Part shown: piece after piece, positions 10,893 to 23,128 of the stretch
Layout of the letters: the number at the start of each line of letters is the position of its first letter
Numbering within the stretch: the first letter of the stretch is position 1
Assembly: GCA_045837725.1 (NCBI GenBank)
Contig: JBEWZL010000053.1
Location: forward strand, 1 to 64,000
Direction of reading: 5' to 3'
Source of the DNA: Vermamoeba vermiformis
Lineage: Eukaryota; Tubulinea; Echinamoebida
Length of the DNA: 64,000 bases
Translations under genes and position numbers: made by a program
The notes under the pieces: model-generated
Seen by the model: only the letters and a program-made list of their open reading frames with translations
Databases searched by the model: none
Told to the model about the DNA's origin: nothing

Positions 10893-11955
10893 ATGGAACC
10901 AACAACATTATCACCCGAAGCATTGGCTAAAGTAAGTCGAATCTGTCACCTCTAACAAATAGAGTGTCAAGATTTGTTCAATTTTACGGCCATAATTTAA
11001 TATTGCCGCAGATCGAAGCCAACCGTCAAGAAGCGCTCGCTAAGAAGCAACAGGCCGAGGAACGGAAGAAAGCGCAGATCGAAGCCCAGATCGAAACCAA
11101 TCGTCAAGAAGCGCTCGCTAAGAAGCAACAGGCTGAGGAACGGAAGAAAGCGCATATAAGGGTAATTACACCATATTACTCAACTTGATAAGCGCCGTTG
11201 TCTAATTCCCGGAAAAGTCATTGATTGCTGAACTTCTCTTCCTGTTTAGTTGCAAGAAGGCGTCGTGCACCTTAAACAAGTAGTGAGACCACAAGAACAA
11301 ATTCAATTGTACGCTGATATCGCTGAAGGTGCCAAAACATACGCGGCAAAGCAAGCGAGGAACCGGAAGAGCAATTTCAAAAAGATCTTGACTTACAACT
11401 GGGAGCGAGACGCAGCCAAAGTTCCCGACAGCTTCGAATTCTTCAGCACACTGGCGTGTAAAGAAGCGAGTACCGTATGCAGCACGATCCCACCAGCGTT
11501 CAAGCCCAATTACGTCACTGCCTTTTGCTACCCCCAGAAAGACGGGCGATTAAGAGGTAGGCGCTTCATAAATTCTCACACCACTTACAAAATAACGCAG
11601 GCCACGTGGACAAGGTGCTTGGTTGGGTTGTCTTATTCTCGCTTGGGTGCACGTGTAAGTTTTGGATAAAAGGCCCACAGATGCAACGGAAACAAAGTAA
11701 GCCAAATTTACAACTGTCAATATTAACATTAATTATAATAATTTTCTAGCAATCGACTTTGAGTCGGGAGACGTGCTTGTATTCAATGGCGGTACCGAAT
11801 ACGGCATCCAGCATGGAATCGATACCATCGTGCCCCAATCATGTCCTGAACACTTGAATAAGGACTTGGCGCACTGTAGAGTTAGTCTTCAATTTCGTCA
11901 AACCTTGCGAAATGATATTGTCCGTAAATTCGGGTACCCGAAAAAGAAGCACTAG
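10893..11955 (+). CDS. AlkB-like 2OG-Fe(II) dioxygenase with duplicated RPA-binding-like motif
   Basis: Five exons (10893-10931, 11012-11161, 11250-11556, 11601-11696, 11750-11955) give 265 aa. The C-terminal two thirds is an AlkB-type double-stranded beta helix with all expected ligands: H167-x-D169 in GHVDK, H219 in GIQHGID, and the 2-oxoglutarate pair R241 and R247 in CRVSLQFRQ. Such enzymes oxidatively remove alkyl groups from DNA or RNA bases. The N-terminus carries two nearly identical basic helices (about residues 6-35 and 37-62), each with the core NRQEALAKKQQAEERKKA. This resembles the RPA32-binding helix of XPA, UNG2, TIPIN and SMARCAL1, which would suit a DNA repair enzyme. The duplication is also visible at the nucleotide level inside exon 2. 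Confidence 0.85.
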
Positions 11956-12183
11956 ATGCGTGGTCCACCACTCACTTGTAAATCGTTGTAAATTAGATTC
12001 ATAGTTTTGATGGTGCCAGAAATGTTATTCGCTCGCAATCGTGCGTACACAAAACGATCACGTGCCTCGAGTTAAAAAGTCTGAAAGTCGGTCCAAATCA
12101 TCAAGCAGAAATATCAGCGCTTTCATTGCATTTTACAACAAATAGATAGTAAGCAACAACTTATTGTCTAAAAATCGACGATA

Positions 12184-15100
12184 ATGTCTAAACGTAAGTT
12201 ACTTACCCACCTTTGAGCCTAAGCGGACCTCACGGATCGATCTTGAAAACTTTTTCGGCTTTGCAATTTCATTCTTGCTAATTTTAATGCCTTACTACAG
12301 CGTACGTGGTTAGATTTAGAGTTAATTATCAAACGAACCCGGGCCAAAATGTCCTCGTAGTTGGAAATGACAAATCTCTTGGCGGATGGCAGCATCAATC
12401 AGGCCTTCACTTGTCTTACAGCGCTGGAAATAATTGGGAAGCTGAAATTCAATTATCAGATGTACCAAATGGTGTATTGGAATACAAGTACGTGCTTGTT
12501 GATGAGGGAACAGGATGCGTCTTTTGGGAAGCCGGCAGCAATCGAGTCGTCAACTTGAAGGAAGAACCTACTGGCGTAGTTGATATGCGCGACACCTGGA
12601 AGGTAAATTTAATTTTGCAATTTTAATCACGAAAATTTTTCTCGTGGATCCACACCGCAATTTTACACCTACAAATGCAATTTAACAAAGTTTTCGATAG
12701 TGACTCGCTTTCTGATAATTTTTGAAATTTTTAGTCCACTCATTTGCCCGAACTAGCCTACTTGCACACGACTTTGTTCCGAGATGTCATTTTCGGCCGC
12801 GACGTCGAGACTAAGAAGCGCTTTGATGGTAAGACTATTCTGTTAATTACTGCGCACATTCTAATAGTACCTTAGCTGCTTCTGTCAAGAGCTCATTAGT
12901 TGTGCGCTTCAAGATCACTTCGGGAATCACTTCTCCAAAACACAAAATCGCTGTCGTTGGCAGCTCTGCAGCCCTTGGAAGGTATTATACATTTCCAGTG
13001 CTTTTACAGTATACTAATGTCAACTATTCAGCTGGGATGTGTACAAGGGTGTAACTTTGCAATACACTTATCCCGACTTTGAGGCGGATGTAATCGTTGA
13101 TGTGCGCGATTTGCCTTTGGAGTACGTAGCACAATGCATATTAGCAATTGCAAATCCGTCCTAACACATTTGAAATTAGATACAAATACGTCGTGGTCGA
13201 TGAACACAACAACGTCGTAGAATGGGAAAACGGCGGCAACAGAGTGATCGAATTGGACCCCAAAATTGTTCGCGTCTTCTTTGACGATCAGGGTAGAAAT
13301 TACACTGTTAAAACGACCGATATATTCAGAGTACGTGCCCAGTTTGAAAACATTAGCGCTGTTTTGTCTGACCCTTTGTTTACAGCGAGGCAATTACAAC
13401 TGGCGTGCCATGGGTGTCGCCATTCCTGTATTCTCACTACGTACCCGCCAGTCCATGGGTGTCGGTGAGTTCTTGGACTTGAAGCCCTTCGCTGACTTGT
13501 GTAACAAGGTACGTTAAACATGTGGTTCGCGAGGTATTATTTGACTGCTAACTTTCTGCTCTACAGTTCGGCTCTCGTCTTATTCAGATCTTGCCCATCA
13601 ATGACACGTCGTGCCGTCTTAACTGGCGCGATTCCTACCCTTACAGCGCTTTGTCAGTCTTCGCGTTGCACCCCATCTACTTGCGCATCAAGAACTTGAC
13701 CGATGACGCAACTATTCTCAAAGAAGCTGAAGCCGCTGCTCAAAAACTCAATGCATTGCACCAGATTGACTACGAGGCCGTGTACAACACCAAGATCAAC
13801 CTCGCCAAGCGCATCTACTTGGCTCAAAAGAAGAACTTTGCTGCTTCGCTGCCCGCCCAAGACTTCATCAAGGAGAACGACGAGTGGTTGACTCCTTACG
13901 CCGTATTCTCGCATTTGCGCGACGTTTACAAGACAAGCAACTGGGCCAAGTGGGACGCCAAGCACAAGAACTTGAGCACTGTTGAGATCAAGAAACTCGC
14001 TGAAGAGTTCCAGGACGAAGTTAGCTTCAACTACTTCTTACAGTACCATTTGCACGTGCAATTGAAGGAGGCCACTGCCTATGCCGAGAGCTTGAAGATC
14101 GGAATTAAGGGTGATTTGCCTATTGGTGTCAACCCTGCTAGCACTGACACTTGGACCAATCCCAACCTCTTCCGCATGCAAATGTCCACTGGTGCTCCTC
14201 CCGATCAATTCTGTAAGTAATATCGTGCACTAAAGTCGTCACCAATCGACTAATGCGCTGACAGCTGAGGACGGTCAAAACTGGGGCTTCCCTACTTACA
14301 ACTGGGCTGAGATGGCCAAAGACAACTACGCTTGGTGGCGTGCTCGTTTGCAATCGATGGCCAAGTACTTCCACGCCTACAGAATCGATCACATTCTCGG
14401 ATTCTTCCGCATTTGGGAGATCCCCCGCAGTTCTTTGAGCGGTCTCATGGGCTACTTCAATCCCAGCACTCCTGTGCACCGACACGAACTCGAGCGCAAT
14501 GGTTTGTGGGACATTCAGCGATTTACCGAGCCCTACGTTCGATGGGGTCTGTTGGAATACTACTTTGGCTCTGATGTTAGTAGAACAGCCACTACAGTGA
14601 CGGCACGATTAACACTACCCTACAGGCCAAATACGTCTCTGACACGTACTTCTATGTTTACGGCTGGGATCGCTTCCAGTTCAAAACCGAATACAACACT
14701 GAACGCAAGGTTTTGGACCACATCAAGTCACTCCCTGGTATGTTCTGGCGATTAAACAATTTAATTGCATCGTATTAATGCGGTCGCAGATGACTCCGAT
14801 GGTGCTCGCAAGTGGCGTCAAAAGCTTCAAAAGGGTCTCGTAGCCTTGCAACAAAATGTCATCTTCTTGCGCTACCCCGACAACCCTGACATGGAATTCA
14901 TTCCTCGTGTCAACTTGCACCGCACAATTTCATTCCAAGAACTCGACGGCGATACTCAACGCTCTCTTTGGAAGCTGTACGTCTCTTACTACTTTGAGCG
15001 CCAAGAGTCGCTGTGGTACAACATCGGCATGAACCGCTTGCCCGTCATCAAGAACGCCACCCGTATGTTGGTGTGCGGTGAAGATTTGGGCATGGTTCCC

Positions 15101-15659
15101 AAGTGTGTCGAGCCTGTCATGAATGACTTGTCTATTCTCGGATTGCGCGTTCAACGGTAAGTCGTTGCCCTTAACTTCCGGTCCTTCAAGTGCTAATGTC
15201 TCCTTCAGTATGCCAAGCGACCCTGAAGAGGAGTTCGGACACCCCGCGCACTACGGCTACATGACAGTCAACACGACGAGCTCGCACGACACATCGAGTT
15301 TGCGTGCCTGGTGGGAAGAAGATCGCGGCAAGTCACAACACTTCTGGAACACCGTGCTCGGTCAACAAGGTGCTGCCCCTTGGTTCTGCGAGGACTGGCT
15401 CGTTGAAATGATTCTCCGCCAACACTTGCACAGCCCGTCAATGTGGGCTATCTTCCCCTTGCAAGACTTGTTCGCTCTTCGTCACGACTTGCGCGTTCAA
15501 GACCCCAACAGCGAGCGTGTCAACGTCCCTGCCAATCCCAAGCACTACTGGCGCTATCGCATGCACGTCTCCATCGAGGACTTGCTTGCTAACGAACACT
15601 TCATTGGTCACGTGAAGAGTTTGGTGCGCGAGAGTGGTCGTGCTCACGAATACATTTAA
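12184..15659 (+). CDS. dpe2: 4-alpha-glucanotransferase, DPE2 type, with two CBM20 domains
   Basis: Twelve exons (12184-12193, 12301-12602, 12735-12828, 12876-12981, 13032-13121, 13180-13330, 13386-13508, 13567-14212, 14265-14575, 14626-14737, 14790-15156, 15209-15659) close in frame to 920 aa, the usual DPE2 size. Two CBM20 starch-binding domains occupy about residues 3-104 and 110-255; both keep the GGW or SW and EYKYV(L/V)VDE features. The rest is a GH77 catalytic domain with the nucleophile Asp in RIDHILGFFR, the acid/base Glu in CGEDLGMVP and the transition-state Asp in SSHDTSSLR. The enzyme is cytosolic and moves glucose units from maltose to glycogen-like polymers, as DPE2 does in plants and Dictyostelium. 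Intron 14576-14625 was chosen because it restores the phase. EC 2.4.1.25 is likely. Confidence 0.95.
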
Positions 15660-15711
15660 TAGCGAAACTAAATAAAGATGCTCGCGAGCATTCAATAACA
15701 TTACGCCTTTA

Positions 15712-18700
15712 TTACGGCATTGAAACATTTACAAGCCGGATCTTGGTCGGTTTTTGGACCTCTTTGCCTACTTTCATCCATTTAATTAGCTTCTCCCATC
15801 GCAAAATGACTGCTCTTATGGCGAACAAATAAGCGTTGAATTTTATCATCTCTGGGTGCAGTGTGTGCAGCTTCTTGTTGTTGTAGTTGAATTCGCTCGT
15901 CTGCATGTGCCGCCGTTGAACACGGGACAGAATTTTTTGCATTTTTCTGGCTGCTCTACGGTGCCCGGGATGCAATTGATTTGTCTTCAAGAATTTCCTG
16001 AACAAATGAGCTTGGATCTGCGCTAGTTCGCCAATGTCCGAGAGATCTGATTTTAGAGGCTCAAACAACTCGTGCAAAATGTTGTCTGAAAACCCTCCTC
16101 GACAGATCTCGCGAGCAGCAACGAGAAAGAATGAAATGTACGCTGTGTGCTTCGTTACTTTTTTCAACATCTTCCTTCGTCTTCGGGCCAAAATTAGCTC
16201 TGACTTGGCCTCTTTGAGCAACCTGTTTGATATTTCGTAAGCACCAACTTAGATCTTTAATTAGCTATGGAGCCCTACCTTGCTTGAGGCTGCACAGCTG
16301 AAGTGACTTCTTTGATTTTCGTGCACATCTCGTTAAACAGATCACCCCGCAACTCATCAACACGCGTCAGTGCCTGCATGGCATCAGCACTCGCTTTAAC
16401 AGTGGTGAGGAAACTCGATTGCAATTTCTTGTACGAGAGCACTGGAAAGGGTAGTGCAGCGAGAATACCCACAATGACACCTGTGACTGTTAGAACGAAC
16501 CCCAACAGCACGCGTTGAACTTACCAGCCAGCACGTTACCCGCACGATAGACTGCAGGCCCCCAGTTGAAGAAGTCAGGATTGGGATAGGCAGGATAGGC
16601 CACGACAAGAAACGCAGGAACAGCGACAGACCTACGAGAGTTAGCGAAAAGAGTTGTCTAATATGCTTAAACTTACATCGAGTAGGACTTCTGATAGAGC
16701 GCACTGTACTTGAAGTAGATGGTGATTGGTGCGAAGATTGCAGTCACAGCTAAAATGATCGCGAGTGGGTCTGCATAGGTAGCGATGATAATCGTCACCT
16801 CGCCCACTGCCACACCAATAAATGTGCCGATAACTCGGTGAATGCCTCGCTTCAATGTCGCACCTAATGTCGGTGTTGTGACCATCACTAATGTCGTCAC
16901 TGACCACGCTTGCTTCGAGTTCGGCAGCACATCAGAAACTAATGAACCATTAGGACTTGTACAGGCCCATCATCTCGTGGTCGATTCTTACCATATATCG
17001 TTGCAATACCCACGGCTCCAGCAGCGATGGCAAGTCTGACAGGATAGCGATACATTTTGTTCTTCCAAATGGCTTTCCAGCTCTCAAAATATTCTTTGCG
17101 AGCCTTAATTGAACCTATGAATCGATTAATTCAGATTCTCGTGCTGTCAATTTCAATCATACCAATCGATTTGCACACGAGATAAATGTCCACAAACGGA
17201 TAAGCAATGACATGTGGCACCGCGTGGCCATAACGCCAAGACTTGTCTTTTTGAGTTGTTTCGTTGAACTTGTTCACGGCCTCTTCGACTTCTTGCAAAT
17301 GAGTCACGAGACCAATCAACTGCCACATGTACAAGTTCATCCGCGCTACCTTAGCCGTGGCAACCATCTTGAGTTCCTTTCTGTTCTCCTTGTCTTTGAT
17401 AATTTCCATGTACTGGCGTGAAATTAATTCGGAGATGTCGCCGATTTTGTGTTTAGTCGCGTGACCATCAGCAGGTTTCGGCAGGTAGGTGTCGATTAGA
17501 ATAGCATCAACTTCTTCAACATTCTGGCTCTTCTTTTGTCTCGGCGGCAAGTACGCGTGCAGCAGCGTGTCACGTGCGTCCTCAATGTGGGCATTGAACT
17601 ACAAGTAGTTAGAAATGACTCTCCAAACGATTGTTGCTTCACACTTACACGACTCGACAGCAAGTCAAAGAGCGGTGAAATCTTCGGAAATATGTCGTGC
17701 GTGGTGCTTCTAATGAATCCTTGACCGAGAGCCACTTGCATGGTGACTAAATGTCCGACCAACGTGTCTAATTTTTTGACCATTTCTTCTTCAGCCCGAT
17801 GTATGTCGCCGTGCACCCAGCGCTCTAATTTACTCTCTTCTAATATGGAATACAGCCATCGAATGTTTTTGATGAGTTTTCGCGACAGATCTACTAATTT
17901 TCGTTCGTCGTATTCTCGTTGAATATCAGCGTCTGAAATCATTTCTTTTTCTTTCGGTTTGATATGACCGTTAATACTGCTCTTCAATAGATCGTGTAAT
18001 TTCGGCACTGGGGTTTTTTCTTTCGGTTGTCTTGACAACTTGATCATCAGCGCAAACATTTTGTGACAGTTTTTCAACGTGTACGCGCATTCATCGGGCA
18101 ATTTAATCACCCATCGCGTCGGAAAAATTAACATTACGCACAAGCTGATGATGAATACTAGCGTGTCGCACACAAGGCATTGAACTGGTGTTGCGTAATA
18201 ATAATTGTATGCCTCGCCGTTAGAGACCTTCGGGTACAAAAATATATTGACCAAGTTCATTGCTGTAAATCTGAATGCTGTCACGTGCACTAATTTGGTG
18301 TCTGCGGCCATGTACAAGATGCCAATGATGAAGATCCAAAATAAAAATACACCCAAGCCAATCCACCGATTATCTTTTGTGACGGGATAAAATAACAGGC
18401 CAGGGATAATAGAAACCAATCCTAAACCAATCGGTCAGTATGAGCTGGATCCGATTCACAAATCCAAGTCCGCACCCACAACTAAATTAGGGAATCCAAA
18501 CAAAAACTTGATTATTATAATTACCTGAGGCTAAATAATATTTTGCAGATTGAATTGAGCCACCAAGACTGTGACTAGTTGATACCGAAATGCCGGTGAG
18601 CAAGATCAACAATATAGCCCATGATTTGTCGAGAACCACTTCTGTTCCAGGCACAAAAAAGAATAAAGATGCCATTAATATTGCCGCGGTGCCTCTAATT

Positions 18701-18964
18701 GACGTCTTCAAGCGGATGAGCGACACGGAGTACTTTCCGCAGGGCAGCTTGCTCTCTTGGCACAATCTGAAGGATAAAATAATTACTTTCCATTACAAAC
18801 TAAATTTTAATAACTACAGATCATTTTTTCGTTTTCTTGAATCAATTAATCGAGATCCAATCACTCAACTTCGGTTAAAAATAATCAACCGCTCGAAATT
18901 AATTAATTATTATTTATATACCCGTACGGGTTGCAAGCACTTACCTTTCCGCAAGCTTTGTCAT
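15712..18964 (-). CDS. FUSC-like (fusaric acid resistance family) multi-pass membrane protein
   Basis: Nine exons (18945-18964, 18525-18766, 17649-18421, 17163-17598, 16992-17114, 16677-16938, 16525-16631, 16279-16480, 15712-16222) join in frame to 891 aa. Two hydrophobic blocks of several transmembrane segments each (about residues 30-175 and 510-680) flank a long soluble helical region. A basic C-terminal domain follows. This duplicated layout is typical of the FUSC/aromatic-acid-exporter superfamily, which includes bacterial AaeB and plant aluminium-activated malate transporters. The second block (SKQAWSVTTLVMVTTPTLGA, then HRVIGTFIGVAVG) is the clearest match. The substrate cannot be read from sequence; organic anion efflux is the family-level guess. 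The first intron (178 nt) is unusually long for this window. Confidence 0.8.
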
Positions 18965-19194
18965 TTTAAAATTCTTCTTGCATCTAATACTAAACCAAAC
19001 TATGTACAATATTTACAAGTGGATCCTGCACTCCGACCAAGTACGGTACTGGTACTGGTGCTTCACTGACAATAAATTTTGAAATAAATTAAAATTCTGC
19101 GTGATACGTTGTGACTTCTCTCGTTCATGAAACATTCAATTGACAATTAACTTGACAACCTCCCAATTAGGATAAAAAAATCCGCTCTACCTCT

Positions 19195-20306
19195 TTATTT
19201 GGCGGGATGCATAGCAGAGTACACGTGATCGATTAAGAATCCAACGCCTTCAAATACCTGAAAAAATGATCAGAACTCACTCCTCCGCACCTGTGAAAAA
19301 TTACCTGATTTGCTTGTGCATCTGGATGACCAAATCCAGTAGTACTGATCACGTGATGCAGGCGATCTTCATGGACCTCACCAACTTTCTTTCTGATAGT
19401 CTTTGCACCAATTTGTTCGATTGCCTTTTCAAGATTTTCACGTGCTCCAACCGCGACAGTAATATGCGGCAAGCACTTCGCAGCCAACAAGCAGGCGGAG
19501 TGACTTACTCCGATAGGTTTCTTAAGACGGTTGAACTCATGGATGACCCTGACAATGCTCAAAGTTAGGTACATCCGCGAGCTAAAAATACTACCGAAGG
19601 CTTACCTCTCCACATGAGCATTAACAGACATATTAGGACCATCGTGCGTGTATGTACACAAGTTACTCAAAACACCATCACTGGTCACTGAAGTTAGAAT
19701 ATGGGGAGGATCCAACAATACGAACCAACGAACTTACCCTCCAGGAATGAGCACCGCATCGTAATTGTGCGCGGACAAATCGGTGATATCTGCCATCGTG
19801 CCTCCTTCGGCCAATCGAGCTGATTCAATCAACACGTGACGCTGATGTTCGATAGGAGTGTTGTCAAAGTGGTTCCACACCCAATGCTAAGTAACAAAGT
19901 CAGACGAAGAAAAATAGAGCAAATTAATTTTCAATCGTACTTGACGAGTGTTAGGAGCGTAAAAATTGAAGACAGTCCCGTGACGACTCAAGTGAATGAT
20001 CATGCCTGCTGTTTCAAGTGGATCCGAGCCATCTTTAGCACCGCATCCAGCTGAATTAAGGAATGATTATTATTATCTTTCATACAGCAATATTTGGCGA
20101 AAATTTTTCACTAAAAATCAAAAAATATCCTAGAAGACTTATTTCTTACCTAAGATGATAGCAACCTTTCTTTTTCTACCCCGAAAAACTTCTTTAGTCC
20201 CCGTGTAATTTCGGAAAGCAGATCCTGCGGCCAAAGACGGAGCGACAGCAGATGTCGTACCAGCCCTGTTTAAAATAGTGCACAATGTTTTTGTAAGGGA
20301 ATTCAT
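19195..20306 (-). CDS. ES1/GATD3-like (DJ-1/PfpI superfamily) protein, probably mitochondrial
   Basis: Six exons (20150-20306, 19941-20050, 19738-19886, 19606-19680, 19305-19548, 19195-19257) give 265 aa. The first ~40 residues are basic, hydroxylated and free of acids (MNSLTKTLCTILNR), like a mitochondrial transit peptide. The body follows ES1 (GATD3/ElbB) proteins: KVAIILAGCGAKDGSD, IHLSRHG, HVLIESARLA, NYDAVLIPGG, and the KPIG loop followed by LLAAKCLPHITVAVG. The family's double cysteine after KPIG(L) is replaced here by Ser-His (KPIGVSHSACLLAAK), so the usual nucleophile-elbow Cys appears lost; a Cys three residues later may or may not substitute. The role is probably in mitochondrial metabolite or flavin homeostasis, as proposed for ES1. 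Confidence 0.88.
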
Positions 20307-20573
20307 AGCTAATATGTTGTATTCGTATTGTATAGTGCTACTTTAACTTAGAAAAGCAAAATTGGCCTTTGAAAGATGGCGAGCAGTTTTCAGGCAAAAT
20401 TCGTGAATCATGCTAGCCTGCTTAGCGAAAATAAAAATCGGACGGGAATGTGCAAGAGAATTTTGCACTCGAAGTAAATATCATAAGGTTTATTGGCACA
20501 CGAATCAAATCTAATTTGACACGCGATCCAGATCCCTCATGTTAGCATAAACTTATTTACATATGTACACACC

Positions 20574-22963
20574 TTACAAATTCATTTCGTCATCCCAATT
20601 CGTCTTGCTAAGCAAGCGTTCCTCTTCCGTAGAGTGCTTTGAGCGTGCCTTGATCTTGGAATGGATAGCAATGGCGACTAAACTAAGTCAATATCTCGCC
20701 TTGAAAATATTAACAGCTACTTACTTGCGACAACTATAGCAGCAAACACAGATATTCCTGCTATGATAGCGCCAATAACCCATCGAGGGAATGCTTCTGT
20801 TGAAAGATTAAAAATGCTGTCAAAAGAAGTGGCTGGACTTACTTCTCGCGTAGACTTCAAAAATGACGCTGGAATTAGTTCCAGCGATGGAAGCTCGAAT
20901 AAAACTAGAGCCTGTTGTGCATGTATTAGTAATTAGTGATTACGATTCTGCAATTGTTTCGTACCTTCTCCAATGGCCGCGATGACATTTTGTGACAGGC
21001 CATTGACACCAGAGCTGCTGCGAGGGTTCATCAACTCAGCCGTACCATTAAGTACGTGCCATTCAATGATGTATCCAACTGCAGCCGTGGCGCGCTGATC
21101 GTCGTACTTGATTTGAACTACTAACGGATCGAACTCGTCATTCGTGGTCATATTTTGATTGTTGCCCGCTTTCAGCTCCATATTTACAGAATAGGCTATT
21201 TGGCGTTAATATCATACCGAATTGGGCAAATCAACGAACTTACTCGCACAATCTTTCACGGGAGCGAATCCCATTTGTTTGTTTTGACGATCAAAAATCA
21301 CATTGAAAGCTTGCATAAAAATATCACCCAAAATAATACCGCCTTAATGATACGTATTAATAAAAAAGAATTAGAATAATAAATAAAACGTACTGTAGCT
21401 TCCAACACTAATGCCCAAACATTTTTCAGCTTGTTTGTGCGAGGTGGTAAGGCTCAAGAAATAATGTTCAGGCTTTAAAGTCACTCTTCCCGCTCCTATT
21501 AGCAACAGGATTACAAATAGTCCTATCGATAGATCATTTAATCGAATTTTCGACGACTTACCAGGGAAGTCAAATTGAATGTCGGGATAATCCTTGATGA
21601 TATCTTCGCCCAACAAACAATAGCCATTGAATATAGTCTGTGATCCTCCGATGCCAGGCAAGTGCGGATAAACTTTTTTGAAAGTGTCACGCAGCTGATC
21701 AAAAACCACTTGTGGGACGAGCAACAAAGTTGTTCCACTATCTATACAATTCACATTAAATACGAACAATAGGTCTAATGTTTAAGCGATACTTACCAAC
21801 GATCGTATTGTTTTGAATCGCTGGATAATTAGCGAGTTTGAGCGAGAAATCTCCCACGTAAATGTCGTTCGTTTTAATCACGTAGTAAGTCTCTTGCGTT
21901 ATTGGCGTCCAAACAGGTGGTTGTGCGTGGAACTTAGTATCTGTCATATAATTAGACATCGTCTAACATTATGTTATGCTAACTTACCGTAGCCGCCTAA
22001 CACAAGCATTCCACCTTGATAACCGAGACACATGCTGAATACATTTGCAACTTCGTGCTCCTTGACTAGCTTGTCGAACATAGCGTCGCCGCCGTTACCG
22101 TGCAAATTCTTATAAGCCATGCCCATAATACCATCGACATTCGGTCGAACAAATCGTTGACTTTGTTGCAGAATAGATCCAAACTCAATTTCTATTGACT
22201 TCCCTCCAATTGTAACCTAGCTTTCGATTAATCCGTGTATATTACAGCTAGCTAGTTATTAACTTACAGTATCTTTAATTAAGACTCCCATGATTGTACT
22301 TCCGTCTCCGTATTTCACTCTTGAAATTGAAAGTCGGTTACAAAAAATTATGAAATTAGCAGAAATATGTGGACATACTTAAATATACATTCGTTTTTAA
22401 TAGCGCTGCATGTTGAACATTTTTGGCCGGCTCCGCAAAGTACTAATCTCGCGCTATCAGATTGAAGATAATCGTAAGACGGATCCACTGAGGCACATCT
22501 TTGTCCCTACGATTACCCGTGTTAATAATAACAATAAATAATAATATGGAGTATTTTATCGTCTTTCTTTCAACGACTTTTCGTTGAGATTGAGAAATTT
22601 GAGATCACGATACAAAATTTAATTTTTTATGATTTCATAAAATTATCCTACCGTTTCTAGGCCGGAAGAGTTTGTTAACATGCACCCTGCGCCTGGTATT
22701 GCAGTCGATGTGCTTCCTGTGTCAATTTGAACTGTAAACATCTGTCTTTGAGACCCAATCTCGATCGCCATAAAGTATTCTAACGTAGTGTTGACTGCTC
22801 CATACATATATACTAACGGACTGTCGTACGCGATTGCTCGTTTCGTTAAACTGTCCAACGTAGTCTGAGGAATGTTCATCCTCCGCATTAGCGGGAACGA
22901 GAGGATCTGCGCGTACGAACAGACCAATAAAGAACACAAAATAATTAAATATGTTGTGGTCAT
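20574..22963 (-). CDS. Pepsin-family aspartic protease with C-terminal membrane anchor
   Basis: Twelve exons (22652-22963, 22379-22506, 22268-22319, 21988-22216, 21797-21940, 21562-21741, 21394-21495, 21244-21342, 20965-21195, 20843-20911, 20725-20796, 20574-20677) give 573 aa, with phase closing at every join. An N-terminal signal peptide (TYLIILCSLLVCSYA) precedes a two-lobed A1 protease: the first catalytic Asp in QIDTGSTSTAIPG, the flap region near KYGDGSTIMG, the second Asp in DSGTTLLLV, and the C-terminal GGIILGDIFMQAFNVIFD motif. A ~100-residue extension leads to one transmembrane helix (WVIGAIIAGISVFAAIVVA) and a short cytoplasmic tail with an acidic dileucine motif (EEERLL). This BACE-like topology suggests an endolysosomal or surface sheddase. 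Its promoter is shared head-to-head with TBP. Confidence 0.92.
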
Positions 22964-23128
22964 GGCCGAGGCTGTTCTTTCAAAAGAATTAAACGAAACG
23001 CGCACTAAAAACAAGATAAGGGCACGAGGTCCTGCCCAGCCGGCAGCAAGTTCCTGCCGAGTAGCCACTAACTTTCTTCAATATTTCGCTTTTCGTCATT
23101 TTGATTTTTTTTTGCTGCAGGATACAAC
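22964..23128. promoter_or_regulatory. 165-bp divergent promoter between aspartic protease and TBP
   Basis: Only 165 bp separate the two start codons. A TTGCTGCAG just before the TBP ATG (23114-23122) looks like a splice acceptor and may end a 5' UTR intron, in which case the TBP transcription start lies further upstream. I see no clear TATA box. Confidence 0.4.

Noticed and set aside
12634-12655. CTCGTGGATC near 12643 as a third copy of the transposon TIR
   Set aside because: Only about ten bases match and no partner repeat is present.
13654-15728. Long minus-strand open frames across the glucanotransferase exons
   Set aside because: They are shadows of the high-GC coding strand; the plus-strand gene has complete catalytic motifs and closing splice phases.
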